Source of the DNA: Dama dama
Lineage: Eukaryota > Chordata > Mammalia > Artiodactyla > Cervidae
Reading direction: 5' to 3'
Length of the DNA stretch: 64,000 nt
Assembly: GCF_033118175.1 (NCBI RefSeq)
Contig: NC_083688.1
Coordinates: 1,075,501-1,139,500 of the forward strand
Shown here: positions 10,286 to 20,990 of the stretch, piece after piece
Position numbering within the stretch: position 1 is the first letter of the stretch
Layout of the letters: each line of letters begins with the position of its first letter
The notes under the pieces: model-generated
Databases searched by the model: none
The model's input: only the letters and a program-made list of their open reading frames with translations
What the model was told of the DNA's origin: nothing
Made by a program: the position numbers and the translations under genes

Positions 10286-10654
10286 GCAGCCTTTTAACCC
10301 CTGAATCAGCAGGGAAGTCCCAGAGGATTGTCTCTCAACAAATGGGAGCAGATGACGTCCGTTCCCGAGATGCACCATCCCTCCACCTGGAAAAGCACTG
10401 CTGGCCTCAACTCTGTTCACAAAACCTGGGTGGAGATGATGGGGTGGGGAGCCCCGACGTGGCGTCCACGCGGACCCTGATGGCCAGCCTGCCTCACGGC
10501 CTTCACCTCTCACCCTCTCAAGGCTGTGGGCAGGTGGTTTAGGAGGATGGGGAGCCAGAGTGGAGGAGCCCAGGCCCAGAACCTGGACTCCCCGCTTCTG
10601 GTCCGCTCTGCCCTCCACAGCACCAGTCCTGTTCTCCTCATGGATGAGAGCCGA
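10286..10654. other. Unassigned sequence
   Basis: No repeat or exon recognised. The open frames on both strands overlap the adjacent CHR and MIR. Confidence 0.35.
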
Positions 10655-10835
10655 GGCCGTGGAAATGAAAACAAACCTAGACTGAAATCCCAGCACTCCC
10701 CCTTTCTAGTTGTGTGACTTTCAGCAAGTTGCTTCACTTTTCTGAGCCTCCGTTTCCTTGTCTTTCAAATGGACATAATAAGATCTGCCTCTCAAGCTGT
10801 TTGAGAGATTAAATAAGATGATTTCGCCCAGCTCC
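10655..10835 (+). repeat. MIR SINE
   Basis: 'CTAGTTGTGTGACTTTCAGC', 'TTCTGAGCCTCCGTTTCCTT' and 'GAGAGATTAAATAAGATGAT' cover most of a MIR. Confidence 0.85.
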
Positions 10836-10978
10836 TGGTTGGCTGTGTAGTCTTAGACAAGGAGCCTATTCCTCTGGGAACATGGGGTGTTTGCATCTCC
10901 CCAACTCTCCCCAATGCAAAGGGTCTGCAGAACAGAGCATGATCCACGAATGTTCTCTCTCTGATTTTAACTCGTGAG

Positions 10979-11200
10979 GGCTTCTCAGGCAGCGCTAGTG
11001 GTAAAGAGCGCACCTGCCAATGCAGGAGACGTAGAGATGTGGGTTTGATCCCTGGATCGGGAAGATCGCCTGGAGCAGGAAATGGCAACCCACTCCAGGA
11101 TTCTTGCCTGGAGAATCCCATGGAGAGAGGAGCCTGGTGGGCTACAGTCCAGGGGTTGCAAAGAGTCGGACACGACTGAGATGACTTAGCATACACATGA
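10979..11200 (+). repeat. Bov-tA SINE
   Basis: Full-length copy from GGGCTTCTCAGGCAGCGCTA to GAGATGACTTAGCATACACA. Confidence 0.93.
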
Positions 11201-11887
11201 GTGCTTATCCGTGTAGGAGATAAGAGACTATTGTGTCTTCAAAGCGGTTGCCGATCAAGAGGCTCTTCAGGGAACTCGGCTGTTGGAAATGACCCAGAAC
11301 CTGCGACGTCACTTTGGACTCGCTCAGCGGAGGCACATTCATCCTCTGAGGGTGGGTCTGATGTTTGGAATTAGCAAGGGATCTTTTGGACCCAAGATTG
11401 CTGACTTTGGGTGGAGATTTGAACTGGGAAATGCTGACAAGGGAAAACTAGAATTAAAATGCAGGGGGTGGGGAGAGGGTGGAGGGTGGAGAAAGAATTT
11501 CTATCAGGGAGGGCTATGGATCTAATTTAAGCAGTTTTAAAATAAATGTGTGGAGGATGGTTCTATGATGGGTCAGGAAGAGATGCTTGGGGGTGTGGAG
11601 GCCTTTTTGGGGGCTGACCTTGAGCAGAGGATGACGCCCCCCAGAAGTAATTGTCCCCTGATATTTGACTAAGAGCCTTTCACTTGCAGGTACAAAGCCC
11701 TGTGAGAGTGGGCTTAAGCAAAAAAGGAACATATATTCTGAGAATTTGGGGTGTCTTAGAAACCCAGAGAGCCTGGCCTTGTGGGAGCTGATACCAGGAA
11801 CTAGACAGGGGCTGGGAGCCCAGGCAGCATCACATGTCTCTCCCCTTACGGCCTCTGTTTTGAGACCGTGGTGAAATACGTGTAACA
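11201..11887. other. Unassigned sequence
   Basis: No repeat, exon or RNA gene recognised. Confidence 0.4.
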
Positions 11888-12112
11888 TGGGGCTTCCCAG
11901 GAGGCTCAGTGGTGAAGAATTCACCTGTTGATGCAGGAGCCATAGAAGACATGGATTCAGTCCCTGGGTCGGGAAGATCCCCTGGAGAAGAAAATGGCAA
12001 CCTGCTCCAGTGTTCTTCCTGGGATAATCACATGAACAGAGGAGCCTGTGGAGTCCACGGGGTCATAAAGTGTCAGACACAACTGAGCAACTGAGCGTGC
12101 ACGTGAGCATGG
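11888..12112 (+). repeat. Bov-tA SINE
   Basis: Full-length, older copy (head TGGTGAAGAATTCACCTGTT, end 'CAGACACAACTGAGCAACTG'). Confidence 0.92.
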
Positions 12113-12580
12113 GTAACATCAAACCTGTTTTTGTAACCGTTTTGAAGTGTACAATTTAATGGCCTCAGGTGCGTTTACAACGTTGTGTGGCCATTACCAC
12201 CATCCATCCCCAGAATGACTTTTAGACCCTGATGGGAGCTTGGCACCCATCCTCCAGGGACCACCATTCCACCTTCTGTGAATTTGCCTATTGCTGGTCC
12301 TTCAAAGAAGTGGCCCCATAAAATATGACCCTTTGTGTCTGGCTTATTTCACTTAGCACAGTGTATTTGAAGTTCATCTACTTTGTAGCGTGTGGCAGAA
12401 TTTCTTTCCTTTTTTTTTAATTTATTTTTTTTTAATTAAAAAAAATTTTTTTAAATTTCTTTCCTTTTTAAGGCTGAATAATACACCATTCTACGGATGG
12501 ACCACATTTTGTATATTCATCCATCCATCTGTGGACATCTGGTGGTCTCAGCTTTTTGGCTGTTGAAAATAACACCCAGA
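12113..12580 (-). mobile_element. Old LINE-1 3' end, antisense, interrupted
   Basis: 'TTGAAGTGTACAATTTAATG', 'TTGTGTCTGGCTTATTTCAC' and 'TTTTTAAGGCTGAATAATAC' are the antisense 3' end of an ancient L1M-type element. A 39-base A/T insertion with a flanking duplication splits it at 12415-12453. Confidence 0.85.
12415..12453. repeat. Tail-only A/T insertion with target-site duplication
   Basis: A 39-base block made only of A and T separates two identical 16-base copies of AATTTCTTTCCTTTTT (12399-12414 and 12454-12469). In related LINE-1 copies this phrase occurs once. The simplest reading is a retrotransposition event that left almost nothing but tail. Slippage in an A/T tract is the alternative. 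Confidence 0.6.
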
Positions 12581-13285
12581 GCATTGTCTCGTCTCTGCTT
12601 CCCTCCTTGCATCTGGGACTGGGTTTCTCAGCGTCGCTGGGCGCGTGGCAGAGGGTGGCCACCCTGCAGCATGTGAGCTGAAAGTGCTCAGTTCCGGCCT
12701 CCAGTAGAAACCCGGTTCCAAATTTCCAAGGAGGAGACTATGAGTGTTGGATGTGTGCGCCATGGGGTTATGTGGTGACAACGTGGGATCCACCCTTGGG
12801 ATGGGGAATGGTTTTGAGAGAGGAAATGGGCGTTGTTGGGGCTGGGCAGCTACCCCTTCAATAAGAGACTGAGCTGGAACACCCGCAGACGGGAATGCCT
12901 CCACTTTGATGATCCTGTCTGGGATGCGAAAGGCAGAAGTCTCAGAAAGACGCTGCGGTAACTTCTGCATTCACGGGTGCTCCGTGTCAGCTGGCTTGTT
13001 GTGGGCGGGGGGGGGAGGGCGGTCTCTCTAAGTCACCCTGGACGTCAGTTAGGCTGCCACCTTGACCTGGCCTGGGGATCTGCTTGCCTTGGAGGCCAGT
13101 TGGCTGCAGGTGTGGGAGGAAGGAATCTCACCCAGCTCCTCTGGGGCCGGTCATCACTGATCCAGCCCTGACTCCACTTCAACATCCTCACTCATCCTTC
13201 AGCCCCTCAGTAGAGTGACTTGTACCTTTTCCAACTTCTGTTTTGTGAATAGGAGCCACTGACTAATTGACGTGGGGCACATCTC
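12581..13285. other. Unassigned sequence with a G tract
   Basis: No repeat or exon recognised. A G-rich run at about 13003-13020 is quadruplex-prone. Confidence 0.4.
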
Positions 13286-13505
13286 TTGAAGGGTGGCTCA
13301 GAAGTAAAGAATCCGCCTGCAATGCAGAAGATGCAGGAGGCCTGGGTTCGATCCCTGAGTCGGGAAGATCCCCTGGAGGAGGGCATGCCAACCCGCTCCA
13401 CTATTCTTGCTCGGAGAATCCCGTGGATAGAGGAGCCTGGTGGGCTACAGCCCATGGGGTCACAAAGAGTTGGACACGACTGAAGTGGCTGAGCATGCAC
13501 TCGCG
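13286..13505 (+). repeat. Bov-tA SINE
   Basis: Begins inside the head (GGTGGCTCAGAAGTAAAGAA) and ends 'GGACACGACTGAAGTGGCTG'. A 10-base duplication around GCAGAAGATGCAGGA is internal to the copy. Confidence 0.93.
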
Positions 13506-13611
13506 CACATCTCTTCATGTTATGAAGCCTGAGGTTTCCTAGTGATCCAGTGGCTGATAACACCTGTCTGCTTTCTTTAGATGTCGGTGCAGAGGTGTCA
13601 CATGAAACTGA

Positions 13612-13825
13612 TGACTGCAGAGCAGGGGTGCTCCACCAGGGCAATTGGCCCCCGTGAGGGCATCTGGTAACATCTGGAGAAACTTCTGGTTGGCACACCT
13701 GGGGGAGTGGGTACCACTGGCATCAGAGGAGATGCTAAACATTCCACAGAGCACAGGGCGGCCCCCACAACAAAGAGTTGGCTGGTCCAGCACGTTGGCC
13801 TTGCCAAGCTGAGAAACGCTGCCCT
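13612..13825 (+). mobile_element. MER20 DNA transposon fossil
   Basis: 'GAGGGCATCTGGTAACATCT', 'GGGTACCACTGGCATCAGAG', 'GATGCTAAACATTCCACAGA' and 'CAGGGCGGCCCCCACAACAA' follow the MER20 consensus over nearly its full length. MER20 is a non-autonomous hAT-type element of eutherians. Confidence 0.8.
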
Positions 13826-13871
13826 AGAGCCGCGAAGATTCATTCATGCAGCAAGCCTGTTTAAATACTGA

Positions 13872-14221
13872 TCTCGCTTATTTATTTGGCCGTGCTGGGC
13901 CTTAGCTGTGGCACTCAGGATCTCTAGTTGTGGCGTGCACACTCTTGGGCTTCGGACGGTAAAGAATCCACCGCAGTGCAGGAGACCTGGGTTCGATCCC
14001 TGGGTCGGGAAGAGCCCCTGGAGAGGGGAGTCCCGTGGAAAGAGGAGCCTGGCGGGCTACAGCTCGTGGGGTTGCACCGAATCAGACAGACTGAGTGGCT
14101 AGCACTTTCACTGTCATTTTCACCATCTTCGTTGCGGCCTGTGCGATCCTGACTGGGGATGGAACACGGCCCCCTCATTGGGAGCACAGTCTTAGCCACT
14201 GGACTCCCAGGCAGGTCCCTG
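13872..14221 (-). repeat. CHR-type SINE, antisense, split by a Bov-tA
   Basis: The antisense CHR runs 13872-13946 (ATTTGGCCGTGCTGGGCCTT to 'GTGGCGTGCACACTC') and resumes at 14131-14221 ('GATCCTGACTGGGGATGGAA' to 'CCACTGGACTCCCAGGCAGG'). The interruption is the Bov-tA listed next. Confidence 0.75.
13947..14130 (+). repeat. Bov-tA SINE nested in a CHR SINE
   Basis: Starts GGGCTTCGGACGGTAAAGAA, with a shortened head and a deletion after CCCCTGGAGAGGGGAGTCCC. The end is GAGTGGCTAGCACTTTCACT. It must be younger than the CHR it interrupts. Confidence 0.85.
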
Positions 14222-15458
14222 CAAGCCTTTCTGAGCATCTCTCGGTGCTGGGCTCTGACTGGGGGAGGAGGGAGGTTGGTGAGGGTGTAAGAATGGGAAG
14301 GATCCCGCCCCTCCCTACCGTGGGGAAGGGCAGAGGGTCTGGCAGGTAGCGGGCACTCAGATTCTGATTTTGGCCTTAGTTGGTGGAAAGCTTGGCATGG
14401 GGCTGTTTAGCGCCTGCACAGATGGCGCAGACTCGGGGTAAAGGGCTCGGTGGGGCGGGGGGTCTCTGGAACACTGGATCAGCGAATAAACCAGCTGCTG
14501 TGGGTGAACAGCCCACGTGGGCAAGCAGGTGCCTCCAAATGCCGCCCTGCGGCCTCACCTAGCAGAGCGTTGCTTAGGCAACTGGTTATCGTGTGGGTGG
14601 CAGAAAGCAAACCTCCCCGAACTTCTTGAGGGACCAACAGTTTGGGAGAAAGAAGTGGAGGTGAATTCACTGAGTTTTCTTCTGGACTCATGGCTTTTCC
14701 TCAACTAATATTCAGCCCCTCCTCGGCCACTGGGCCTTGGAGATGGGCTGGGCGAGGAGGGGCCAGAGAAGCAGGGAGGAAGTTCCGGAAGATGGGCGTG
14801 TCGGGGGTGGCGGCTCGGGCTTCCCGACAAAAACACCCAGAGGAGCCCTGGCCTCCCCATCCTCTCTCCATGGCCCTTGGTGCTTCTGGGGGACGGGGCC
14901 TCCCTGCTGGTGGGTGGGGCTCCGGGGGTGAGGGCACAGCCGTCTGGTGGGGCAGCCTCTCCCGGGCCAGCGCTGAGGGATGTGCTGGAATGGAGGCAAG
15001 GGGCGCGTAGGCGACGGTGCCTCTTGTCTCAAGACCCCAGATCCAGGATCAGGCCCTCCCAGCCCCGGCCAGGCCCGCTGGCAGGGAGAGCCTCCTCTTC
15101 TGTGGTGGAGGGGCCTTGCCCTTTGCTCGCACTTTAAATCCAATGATAATAAGGAAGCTCTAGCCATGGAGGCTTCCTGCTGCCCCCAACACTGTTCTGG
15201 GGCCTTTCATTCTGTATTAGTCCCCTTCCCGCCTTACAGCTGCCTCCTGCTGGACCAGGACTCAAACCCAGACTGACTCTGGTCCAGAGGTTGGCAGCCT
15301 CCCAGGTGGGAATCCAGTGAATCAGGCCTGCTTACTCTCTCCCATGGGGCAGGATTTTTTTATCCATCTTGGGTTTGCTGAGCCTTTTGTGCCCCAAGCC
15401 TCTGTGCTCACCAGAGGCTTTTGCTTCCGTCCACCCATGATTCAAGATGCTCATCTAG
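14222..15458. other. Unassigned GC-rich sequence
   Basis: GC-rich between about 14740 and 15120, where many overlapping frames stay open on both strands. No domain, splice context or repeat was identified. Confidence 0.4.
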
Positions 15459-15608
15459 GGACTTGCCTAGTGGTCTAGTGGCTAGGGCTCCATGCTCCCA
15501 ATGCAGGGGGCCCCAAGTTTGATCCCTGGTCAGGGAACTATGTCCCTGGGAACTATGCTGCAGCTAAGACGTGGAACAGCCAAATAAATAAATAAATAAA
15601 ATAAATAT
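15459..15608 (+). repeat. CHR-type SINE with (AAAT)n tail
   Basis: 'TTTGATCCCTGGTCAGGGAA' identifies it. The phrase GGGAACTATG is duplicated, and the tail is an AAAT simple repeat at about 15579-15607. Confidence 0.85.
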
Positions 15609-15784
15609 CCATCTACTGTGCTCCTCACATGACCTTGGACAAGTGACTTATCTCTCATAAGCGTGTTTCCCTCTCTGTAAGAGGGGAGACACTTTTGCAA
15701 GGCTCACAGGAAATTATTCATGGAGTGGATAAAACATTTAAGAGCCAAAACCCAGGGTTTATGTTATCATCCTCTTCATCATCT
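15609..15784 (+). repeat. Weak MIR-like fragment
   Basis: 'TGACCTTGGACAAGTGACTT' and 'TCCCTCTCTGTAAGAGGGGA' resemble the MIR core, but the match is diverged. Confidence 0.45.
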
Positions 15785-16040
15785 AAGGCAGGAATCAGCA
15801 AACTCTCTGCAAGGCCAGATGGCAGCTGTTTTTGGCTTTGCAGACCCTGCCGTCTCTGTCACCACTTCCCGCTTTGCCTTTGTCTCTCCAAAGCGTGCCC
15901 AATGTTCTGATAAGCCAAAGCACATGCCCACCTCTTAATAGAACTGTATTTACAAAAACAGGCAAAAAAAAAAAAAAAAAAACAAAAACAGGCGGAGGGC
16001 TGGATTTGGCCCAAGGTAGTTTGCTGACCTCTGATCTAAG
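15785..16040 (+). mobile_element. MER5A DNA transposon fossil, interrupted by poly(A)
   Basis: 'AGGAATCAGCAAACTCTCTG', TTTGGCTTTGCAGACCCTGC, 'TGTATTTACAAAAACAGGC' and 'TGGATTTGGCCCAAGGTAGT' follow MER5A end to end. A bare poly(A) sits inside it at 15964-15981. Confidence 0.85.
15964..15981 (+). repeat. Orphan poly(A) with 12-base target-site duplication
   Basis: Eighteen A residues lie between two exact copies of ACAAAAACAGGC (15952-15963 and 15982-15993). MER5A normally has this phrase once. The event looks like a tail-only retrotransposition. Confidence 0.65.
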
Positions 16041-16419
16041 ACCCTGGAGCCTTGATTGTCAATGTGCTGCAGCAGAGGGTGGAGAGAGGTCCAGGTCAGG
16101 TTTGGAGTGAAGTGCAAGCTGTCCATGAACATGTTATGGGCAGGGGCTGATCTCCCTTGAGACCCCCTTCCTGGACTCTCAGGAACACACAGTTGGGGCA
16201 GAGTGCTCGTGGTTAGGGGAGCTTTCCCTCGATGACCAGATACTCAGGCTGTTCACCAGCTCAGCAGATGTCTGACTAAAATCTGGGAAGCGACTATCAT
16301 GGACAGTGAGAATGCAGCCGGGGCAGCCCTGAGCGTGCCATCGTGCTTTCCGGGGAACCGGTCACCGTGCAGTCTATCACCTTTGCAGCCGGAACTCTAG
16401 AGCCTCCATTCCTTCAGAG
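16041..16419. other. Unassigned sequence
   Basis: No repeat, exon or RNA gene recognised. Confidence 0.35.
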
Positions 16420-16545
16420 TTTCATTTAATTCTCATGAGCATGCTGTCGTATCGGGACTAGTAGACCTGTTCCCATTGACCAAGGGGCAACCAGGCTTGA
16501 GAGACACGGGCACACGGCTGGAGCGGGCAGGGATTCAAACCTGAA
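16420..16545 (-). repeat. MIR SINE fragment, antisense, diverged
   Basis: 'TCATTTAATTCTCATGAGCA' and 'GCAGGGATTCAAACC' mark an antisense MIR. Confidence 0.55.
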
Positions 16546-17714
16546 AGGCTTCAACGTGAGAGTCGTGTTCCCGCACACGTCTGTGGCCCGTGCCCCTTTC
16601 TGGGCACGCACGCAACTGCCAGGGCCCGGCCCTTCTGCCCAGAGCCCCCTTCAGAGGCGGCCCCCGCTGTGGTCACGCCCCGCCTCCCTTCTCCTCCTGG
16701 CAGCTTCCTGGTCCTCCCAGCCCTGCCCTGCCTGGCCTGACTCAGGGAAGTCTAGCCCTTCCCTGTGGGCTGCCAGGGCCGCCTCCTGCCCGCCCTCCCG
16801 CCTGCCCAGCAGGTCTGGCAGGTGAGTGAGTCACGCACCTGGGCCCACTGCACGCCCCGCGCGGGGAGCCAGCGGACGTGACCCCGGGGCGCCTGCCGGC
16901 CCAGCCAGCCTCTGCGAAGGACGGGACCCTTCCCTGCCGCCGGGCCTGCCCTGTCACCCTCGCTCCCTTCTTCCTCGGTCGGAACTGGACCGCACAGAAT
17001 CCAGGTCAGGCTTTCGGGCTGTGAGCATCTCGGTCCCTCGCTGAGTCGGAGGAGGACGCTCTGGAGGTCACGGGGTGTGTTTCGGTCTGCTGCTGTTGAC
17101 ACCCCCGGGCTCTGGGCTCAGGGACACCCTGCTCCCTGGCAGGTGGCGGTGGGGCTGGGGATGCCGGTGCTGGACTCAGGGAGGGGGGCTCTGCTGAGGG
17201 CCTCAGTGGACGTGACCCTGACCCTCGTGGTCAGGTTGGGGGGGACGCCTGGCCTGCATGTGTGGGCAGTGGGAACCTTTCCCAGCTCCCTTCTTGGGGT
17301 CGGAGTGTGACCCTTGCAGCTGGATCTGACCTAGTTCAAAGGCATCGACTGCCTGCTGGGAAGACTGGGGTGGGAGGGGAGGCAGTGACTCCAGGCCACA
17401 CCGCGGGGCGGGGGCGGTGTAGGGGCCAGACGCCCGGACGGCCAGGGCCTGCTCCTGTCTGCTCCCCGGGCCCCACCACGTCCCATCCTGGCCGCCTTCG
17501 CAGGGAGCGAGGCACCGCGGGCGATTTCAGGGGGTGAGCTCATGAGCTCACAGTTGGAAGCCTTTTAAAGGTCACCCGGGCGGCCTGGCCCCGAGTCTCT
17601 GACAGGTGGCCGTTCAGCCCCCGCTCAGTGATCTCCGGTGGTGGAGAGCTCACCGCCTTTGAAGGTGGCCTTTCATCTGCGTGGCCGCTGTCTGCCGAGG
17701 GCTGGCATCACGCT
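16546..17714. other. Unassigned GC-rich sequence, weak CpG enrichment
   Basis: 16.8-17.0 kb and 17.4-17.5 kb are GC-rich with scattered CpG, but much less dense than the island at 33.4-34.0 kb. CAG|GTGAGT at about 16820-16828 looks like a splice donor, but no acceptor or coding exon accompanies it. A TGAGTCAC (AP-1-like) follows directly. Confidence 0.4.
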
Positions 17715-17935
17715 TGCTGGGCGCTTCCTTTGTGCCAGATGCTTTGCTGAGGGAGTGTGTTATGTGGATGAGCTCACTTAATCTTCCCAACACCCCATGA
17801 GGTAAGTCTTATTATTATCATCCTTGTTTATAGCTGAGGAAACAAGCACAGAGAGGTTAAGTGACTTACTCAAGGTTTCCCAGCTTGAACAAGCTGAGAT
17901 TTGAAGCCAGACAAGCCTCGTTATAGAGCCCAGCT
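17715..17935 (-). repeat. MIR SINE, near full length, antisense
   Basis: 'TTTGTGCCAGATGCTTTGCT', 'GATGAGCTCACTTAATCTTC', 'AGAGAGGTTAAGTGACTTAC' and 'GATTTGAAGCCAGACAAGCC' cover the whole antisense element. Confidence 0.88.
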
Positions 17936-18589
17936 GACTCCTCAGCTGCATCACTCGGCCGCTGCTGGGCGATGAGGAGGCTTCCCAGGGCGGGCGTCCT
18001 GCTGAGCTGAGGTTTGGCCTGGGGGCTTCAGACGACTGTGGTCTCTCTGGCTGACCTCTCAGGGGAGGGGCAAGGCTCAGAGCAGCAAGGTGACCTACTT
18101 GAAGGCTCAGAGATGGTGGAGAGTCAGACCCTCCCCCTGACTTCAGCAGAGTGTACGCTTCCCCAAGCCAGGCCCTCCGCCGGGGGGCTTTTCTTCCAGA
18201 AGATCCTGGTATGTCCGGATGCTCAGGGGTGTCTGAGCCTGCCTCCCTGGCTTGTGGCCCTGAACCAGCGTCTCCTGAGGCTCATTCAGGGACCACCCTC
18301 TCTTCCATCCCACTGAGCGCTGGGCTCCCCGGGATTGATGCCACCCGCCCTCCCAGCGGGGTCTCCTCAGTCACTGGGACTTCAGGGGCTTCGGGGGTGA
18401 TCAGCCCGGCCCCACTCGCGTCCCCACCACCTAGAAGGTGAGGAGGGTCCCTGCTGTCTCCTTTCAGGGCTGGGACAGTCACATGGGTAAGAGGGCCCCA
18501 GGGTAACTCCTTTCTGTCCCCTCCGCCTGGTCATAATAATAATAATGGTAACAGCAGTCCTGCCACCGCAGCTCCATCTCCATCTGTCC
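17936..18589. other. Unassigned sequence
   Basis: No repeat or exon recognised, apart from a short ATA simple repeat at about 18532-18544. Confidence 0.4.
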
Positions 18590-18745
18590 GACACTTACCA
18601 TATGCTAAGCTCTGGGTCAGGTAGCCCCCATATCATAGCTTGTTCAGGTCTGAAAACCCCCGTTTGACAGAGGAGGAAGCTGAGGCTCAGGGGAAGTCAC
18701 TTGCCGAGGGTCGCACAGCTGACCAATGGCACGGAGGTCAACAGC
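18590..18745 (-). repeat. MIR SINE, antisense
   Basis: 'GACACTTACCATATGCTAAG', 'AGGAAGCTGAGGCTCAGGGG' and 'TCACTTGCCGAGGGTCGCAC' give a clear match. Confidence 0.8.
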
Positions 18746-19051
18746 AGAAAGTGGAAAGCTCTCATCGTCCAAAGTTGCATGCTGGGTTCACAGGGTAGCC
18801 AGGGCCAGGGTCCAGCGTGGTCGACTTCAGATTGCAAGCTTCTCCCGCGCGGCGCCTCTGGGCCGGGCCGCGCTGTGGCGGGGCCTGAGAGCCGCGGGCT
18901 CTGGTCGCGTTCTGCTCCTGATAGTCCAGGACCTGGGGCGAGCCGCCCAGCCTCCCGGGCCCGGTCACCCCTACCTGGGAACAGGAGCTGGTCACTTCTC
19001 TCCTGAGGATTGCAGTCACGGCTGAGAGAGCCTTACGAACCTGGACGCAGG
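18746..19051. other. Unassigned GC-rich sequence
   Basis: GC-rich with moderate CpG. No exon or repeat recognised. Confidence 0.35.
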
Positions 19052-19197
19052 GAGTGCCTTGGTGGCTTAGTGGTTAGGATTCCGGGCTTTTCCTCCCCCG
19101 GCCCCGGTTCCTTCCCTGCTCAGGGAACTGAGGTCCCTCAAGCTGCACGGCACCGCCACAAACAAACAAAAACGGAACGAAAAAGCAAATCTTGGCC
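19052..19197 (+). repeat. CHR-type SINE
   Basis: 'GTGCCTTGGTGGCTTAGTGG' and 'TTCCCTGCTCAGGGAACTGA' with an A-rich tail (ACAAACAAACAAAAACGG). Confidence 0.8.
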
Positions 19198-20237
19198 CAA
19201 TGCATGTGCAGAGAGTGAGTGTGAGCAGAGGTGATTACCCAGGCCAAGCCTCCGGCCCCACCGTGCCTGGGGCAGCCTCGACCCTGAGTTCCCACAGCCC
19301 CCTCGCGGCGCAGAACACAGGCCAGCTCTTCGGCAGGGGAGCCGAGACTCAGGGACGTGAAGCCACAGGACTAGCAGGTGGGGAAGCAGGGCTCTGTCCC
19401 CAGGAGCGAACCCCCTGTCCCAACGAGAGGCAGCTCCTGGGGGAGGGGGATCTCCCAGGGTGCCCAGGCTGGCCCTTTGGTCTCAGGAGATCAGACTCGC
19501 AGGAGTGGGTCCCAGGCGCTTAGGGGTGGGCCCGGGTGGGCATGCGGGCAGGGGGAGTGAGATGGATCCCTGCTCAGGCCTCTCCCGTTGGCCCTTTGGC
19601 AGAATGAGGGGGACCGTCCTCCCCCATCCTTCCTGCTCTCAGGGACAGAGGCAGCCCTTGCTCCAAGGGGACAGGAAAACAGGGAGCTCTCCTGAGCCGC
19701 CCAGACTTGCCCTGAAGGGAGACCCGATCCCGCCCCCTGGCCCAGCTCAGTGCCTGCAGAGCCGGGAGGGGGCCGGGGGGTTGGGTTGCCTTCAGCCCAC
19801 TTCCTTCCTCCCCACCTTTCCCTGTCCTCTGGCCCTCCTCCTGAGCAGCTTCGTCACTACATCTGATAAGCAGCCCTCCGTTCTATCCGATAAGAGGGCT
19901 TCCAAGGCCCTGGCTTGTTTGAGACCGCCAGGGCGGGGGAGGGCACACAGGCTGGGAGCCAGGAGGTGGCCGCTGCACCCACGCCACTCGTCAGGCCCCA
20001 AGCTGTCTTGAGCAAAGCCTTTGCCCTCTCTGGGCCTCGGTTTCCCCTTCGGTGAAAGGAGGGGTTTGGCTTGGAACATCCCGCAGGGCCCTGCCACCTT
20101 GGAAAGGCTCTGACTTGTCTGAATCGGAGCTCCGAGGGGCCGTCCAAGCTTCCTGCCAGCTCTCCCCCGGCCCCACGTGGTCCAGGGAGCACGTGGACGT
20201 GGGGACTGTTCGCTTCTGATACAAGGAGGACCTGAAT
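19198..20237. other. Unassigned GC-rich sequence
   Basis: A 183-codon + frame (19460-20011) and a 254-codon minus frame (19857-20621) overlap here. The minus frame runs through a Bov-tA. Neither has a domain. A faint MIR-like phrase ('CCCTCTCTGGGCCTCGGTTT') lies at about 20018-20045. Confidence 0.4.
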
Positions 20238-20447
20238 GCGTGTGTGTGTGCTGAGTCGCTTCAGTCTGTGTCTGCCTCTTTGCGACCCCATCGACTGCAG
20301 CCCGCCAGGCTCCTCTGTGCATGGAATTCTCCAGGCAAGAATCCTCCTCCAGCGGATCTTCCCCGGCCAGGTACCGAACCTGCCTCTCTTACGCCTCTTG
20401 CATTGGCAGGTGGGTTCTTTACCACTAGCTCCACCTGGGAAGCCTGC
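20238..20447 (-). repeat. Bov-tA SINE, antisense
   Basis: Antisense copy from 'TGTGCTGAGTCGCTTCAGTC' to 'ACTAGCTCCACCTGGGAAGC'. Confidence 0.93.
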
Positions 20448-20604
20448 CGAATACCGGAGTGCACTCTGTTGAAACCCTCTCCCACTCCGTCCAGCTGAAT
20501 TTTTCCAATAAACCCAGGGTACCAATGTGTGTCTGACCACAGGGGAGAGGCTGCCTGAGGCTCTTTCCATCTTGTTGTTTGTAGAAGAAGTCTGCCCTTT
20601 GGGG

Positions 20605-20795
20605 TAAGAAACTGGGTTCAAATCCTAGCTCTGTGCCTCCTGATGGTGTGACCTTGGGCGAGCTCACGGTCTCAGTTATCGCATCTGAAGAGGAAGATGG
20701 TGACACTGAACTCACTGGGGCCTCGCGAGGGCTGGGAGTTCTCCCAGGCAGAGCACTTGACCCAGCGAACAGCAGATGCTCAATAAAGGGGAGGA
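20605..20795 (+). repeat. MIR SINE, near full length
   Basis: 'GGGTTCAAATCCTAGCTCTG', 'GGTGTGACCTTGGGCGAGCT' and GCAGATGCTCAATAAAGGGG. The AATAAA is part of the MIR, not a gene's polyadenylation signal. Confidence 0.85.
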
Positions 20796-20990
20796 CCTGT
20801 TCCTGTCACCACAGCCATCTGGCCCCTCGTGGCTCCCCGATGACAGGACGCCTCAGGGCGCTGTCCGGGATCTCATTCTGCATTCCCTGCAGATAGCAGG
20901 TGTCTCCAAGTGTGACAGCATGATAAGGCCCTAGTTCTGGTCTTCCTCGCCCTCTTTTTTTTATATTTGTTATTGGGGTAGAATTGCTTT

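Noticed and set aside
16818..16830. CAG|GTGAGT at about 16820 as an exon end
   Set aside because: There is no acceptor or conserved frame upstream and no CpG-island promoter. A chance match is likely in GC-rich DNA.
19857..20621. 254-codon minus frame
   Set aside because: It reads directly through an antisense Bov-tA and a MIR edge. Its recognisable residues are SINE translation.
20768..20780. AATAAA as a gene polyadenylation signal
   Set aside because: It belongs to the MIR consensus end. Other AATAAA strings (14485, 32580, 61157) also lack an upstream exon.
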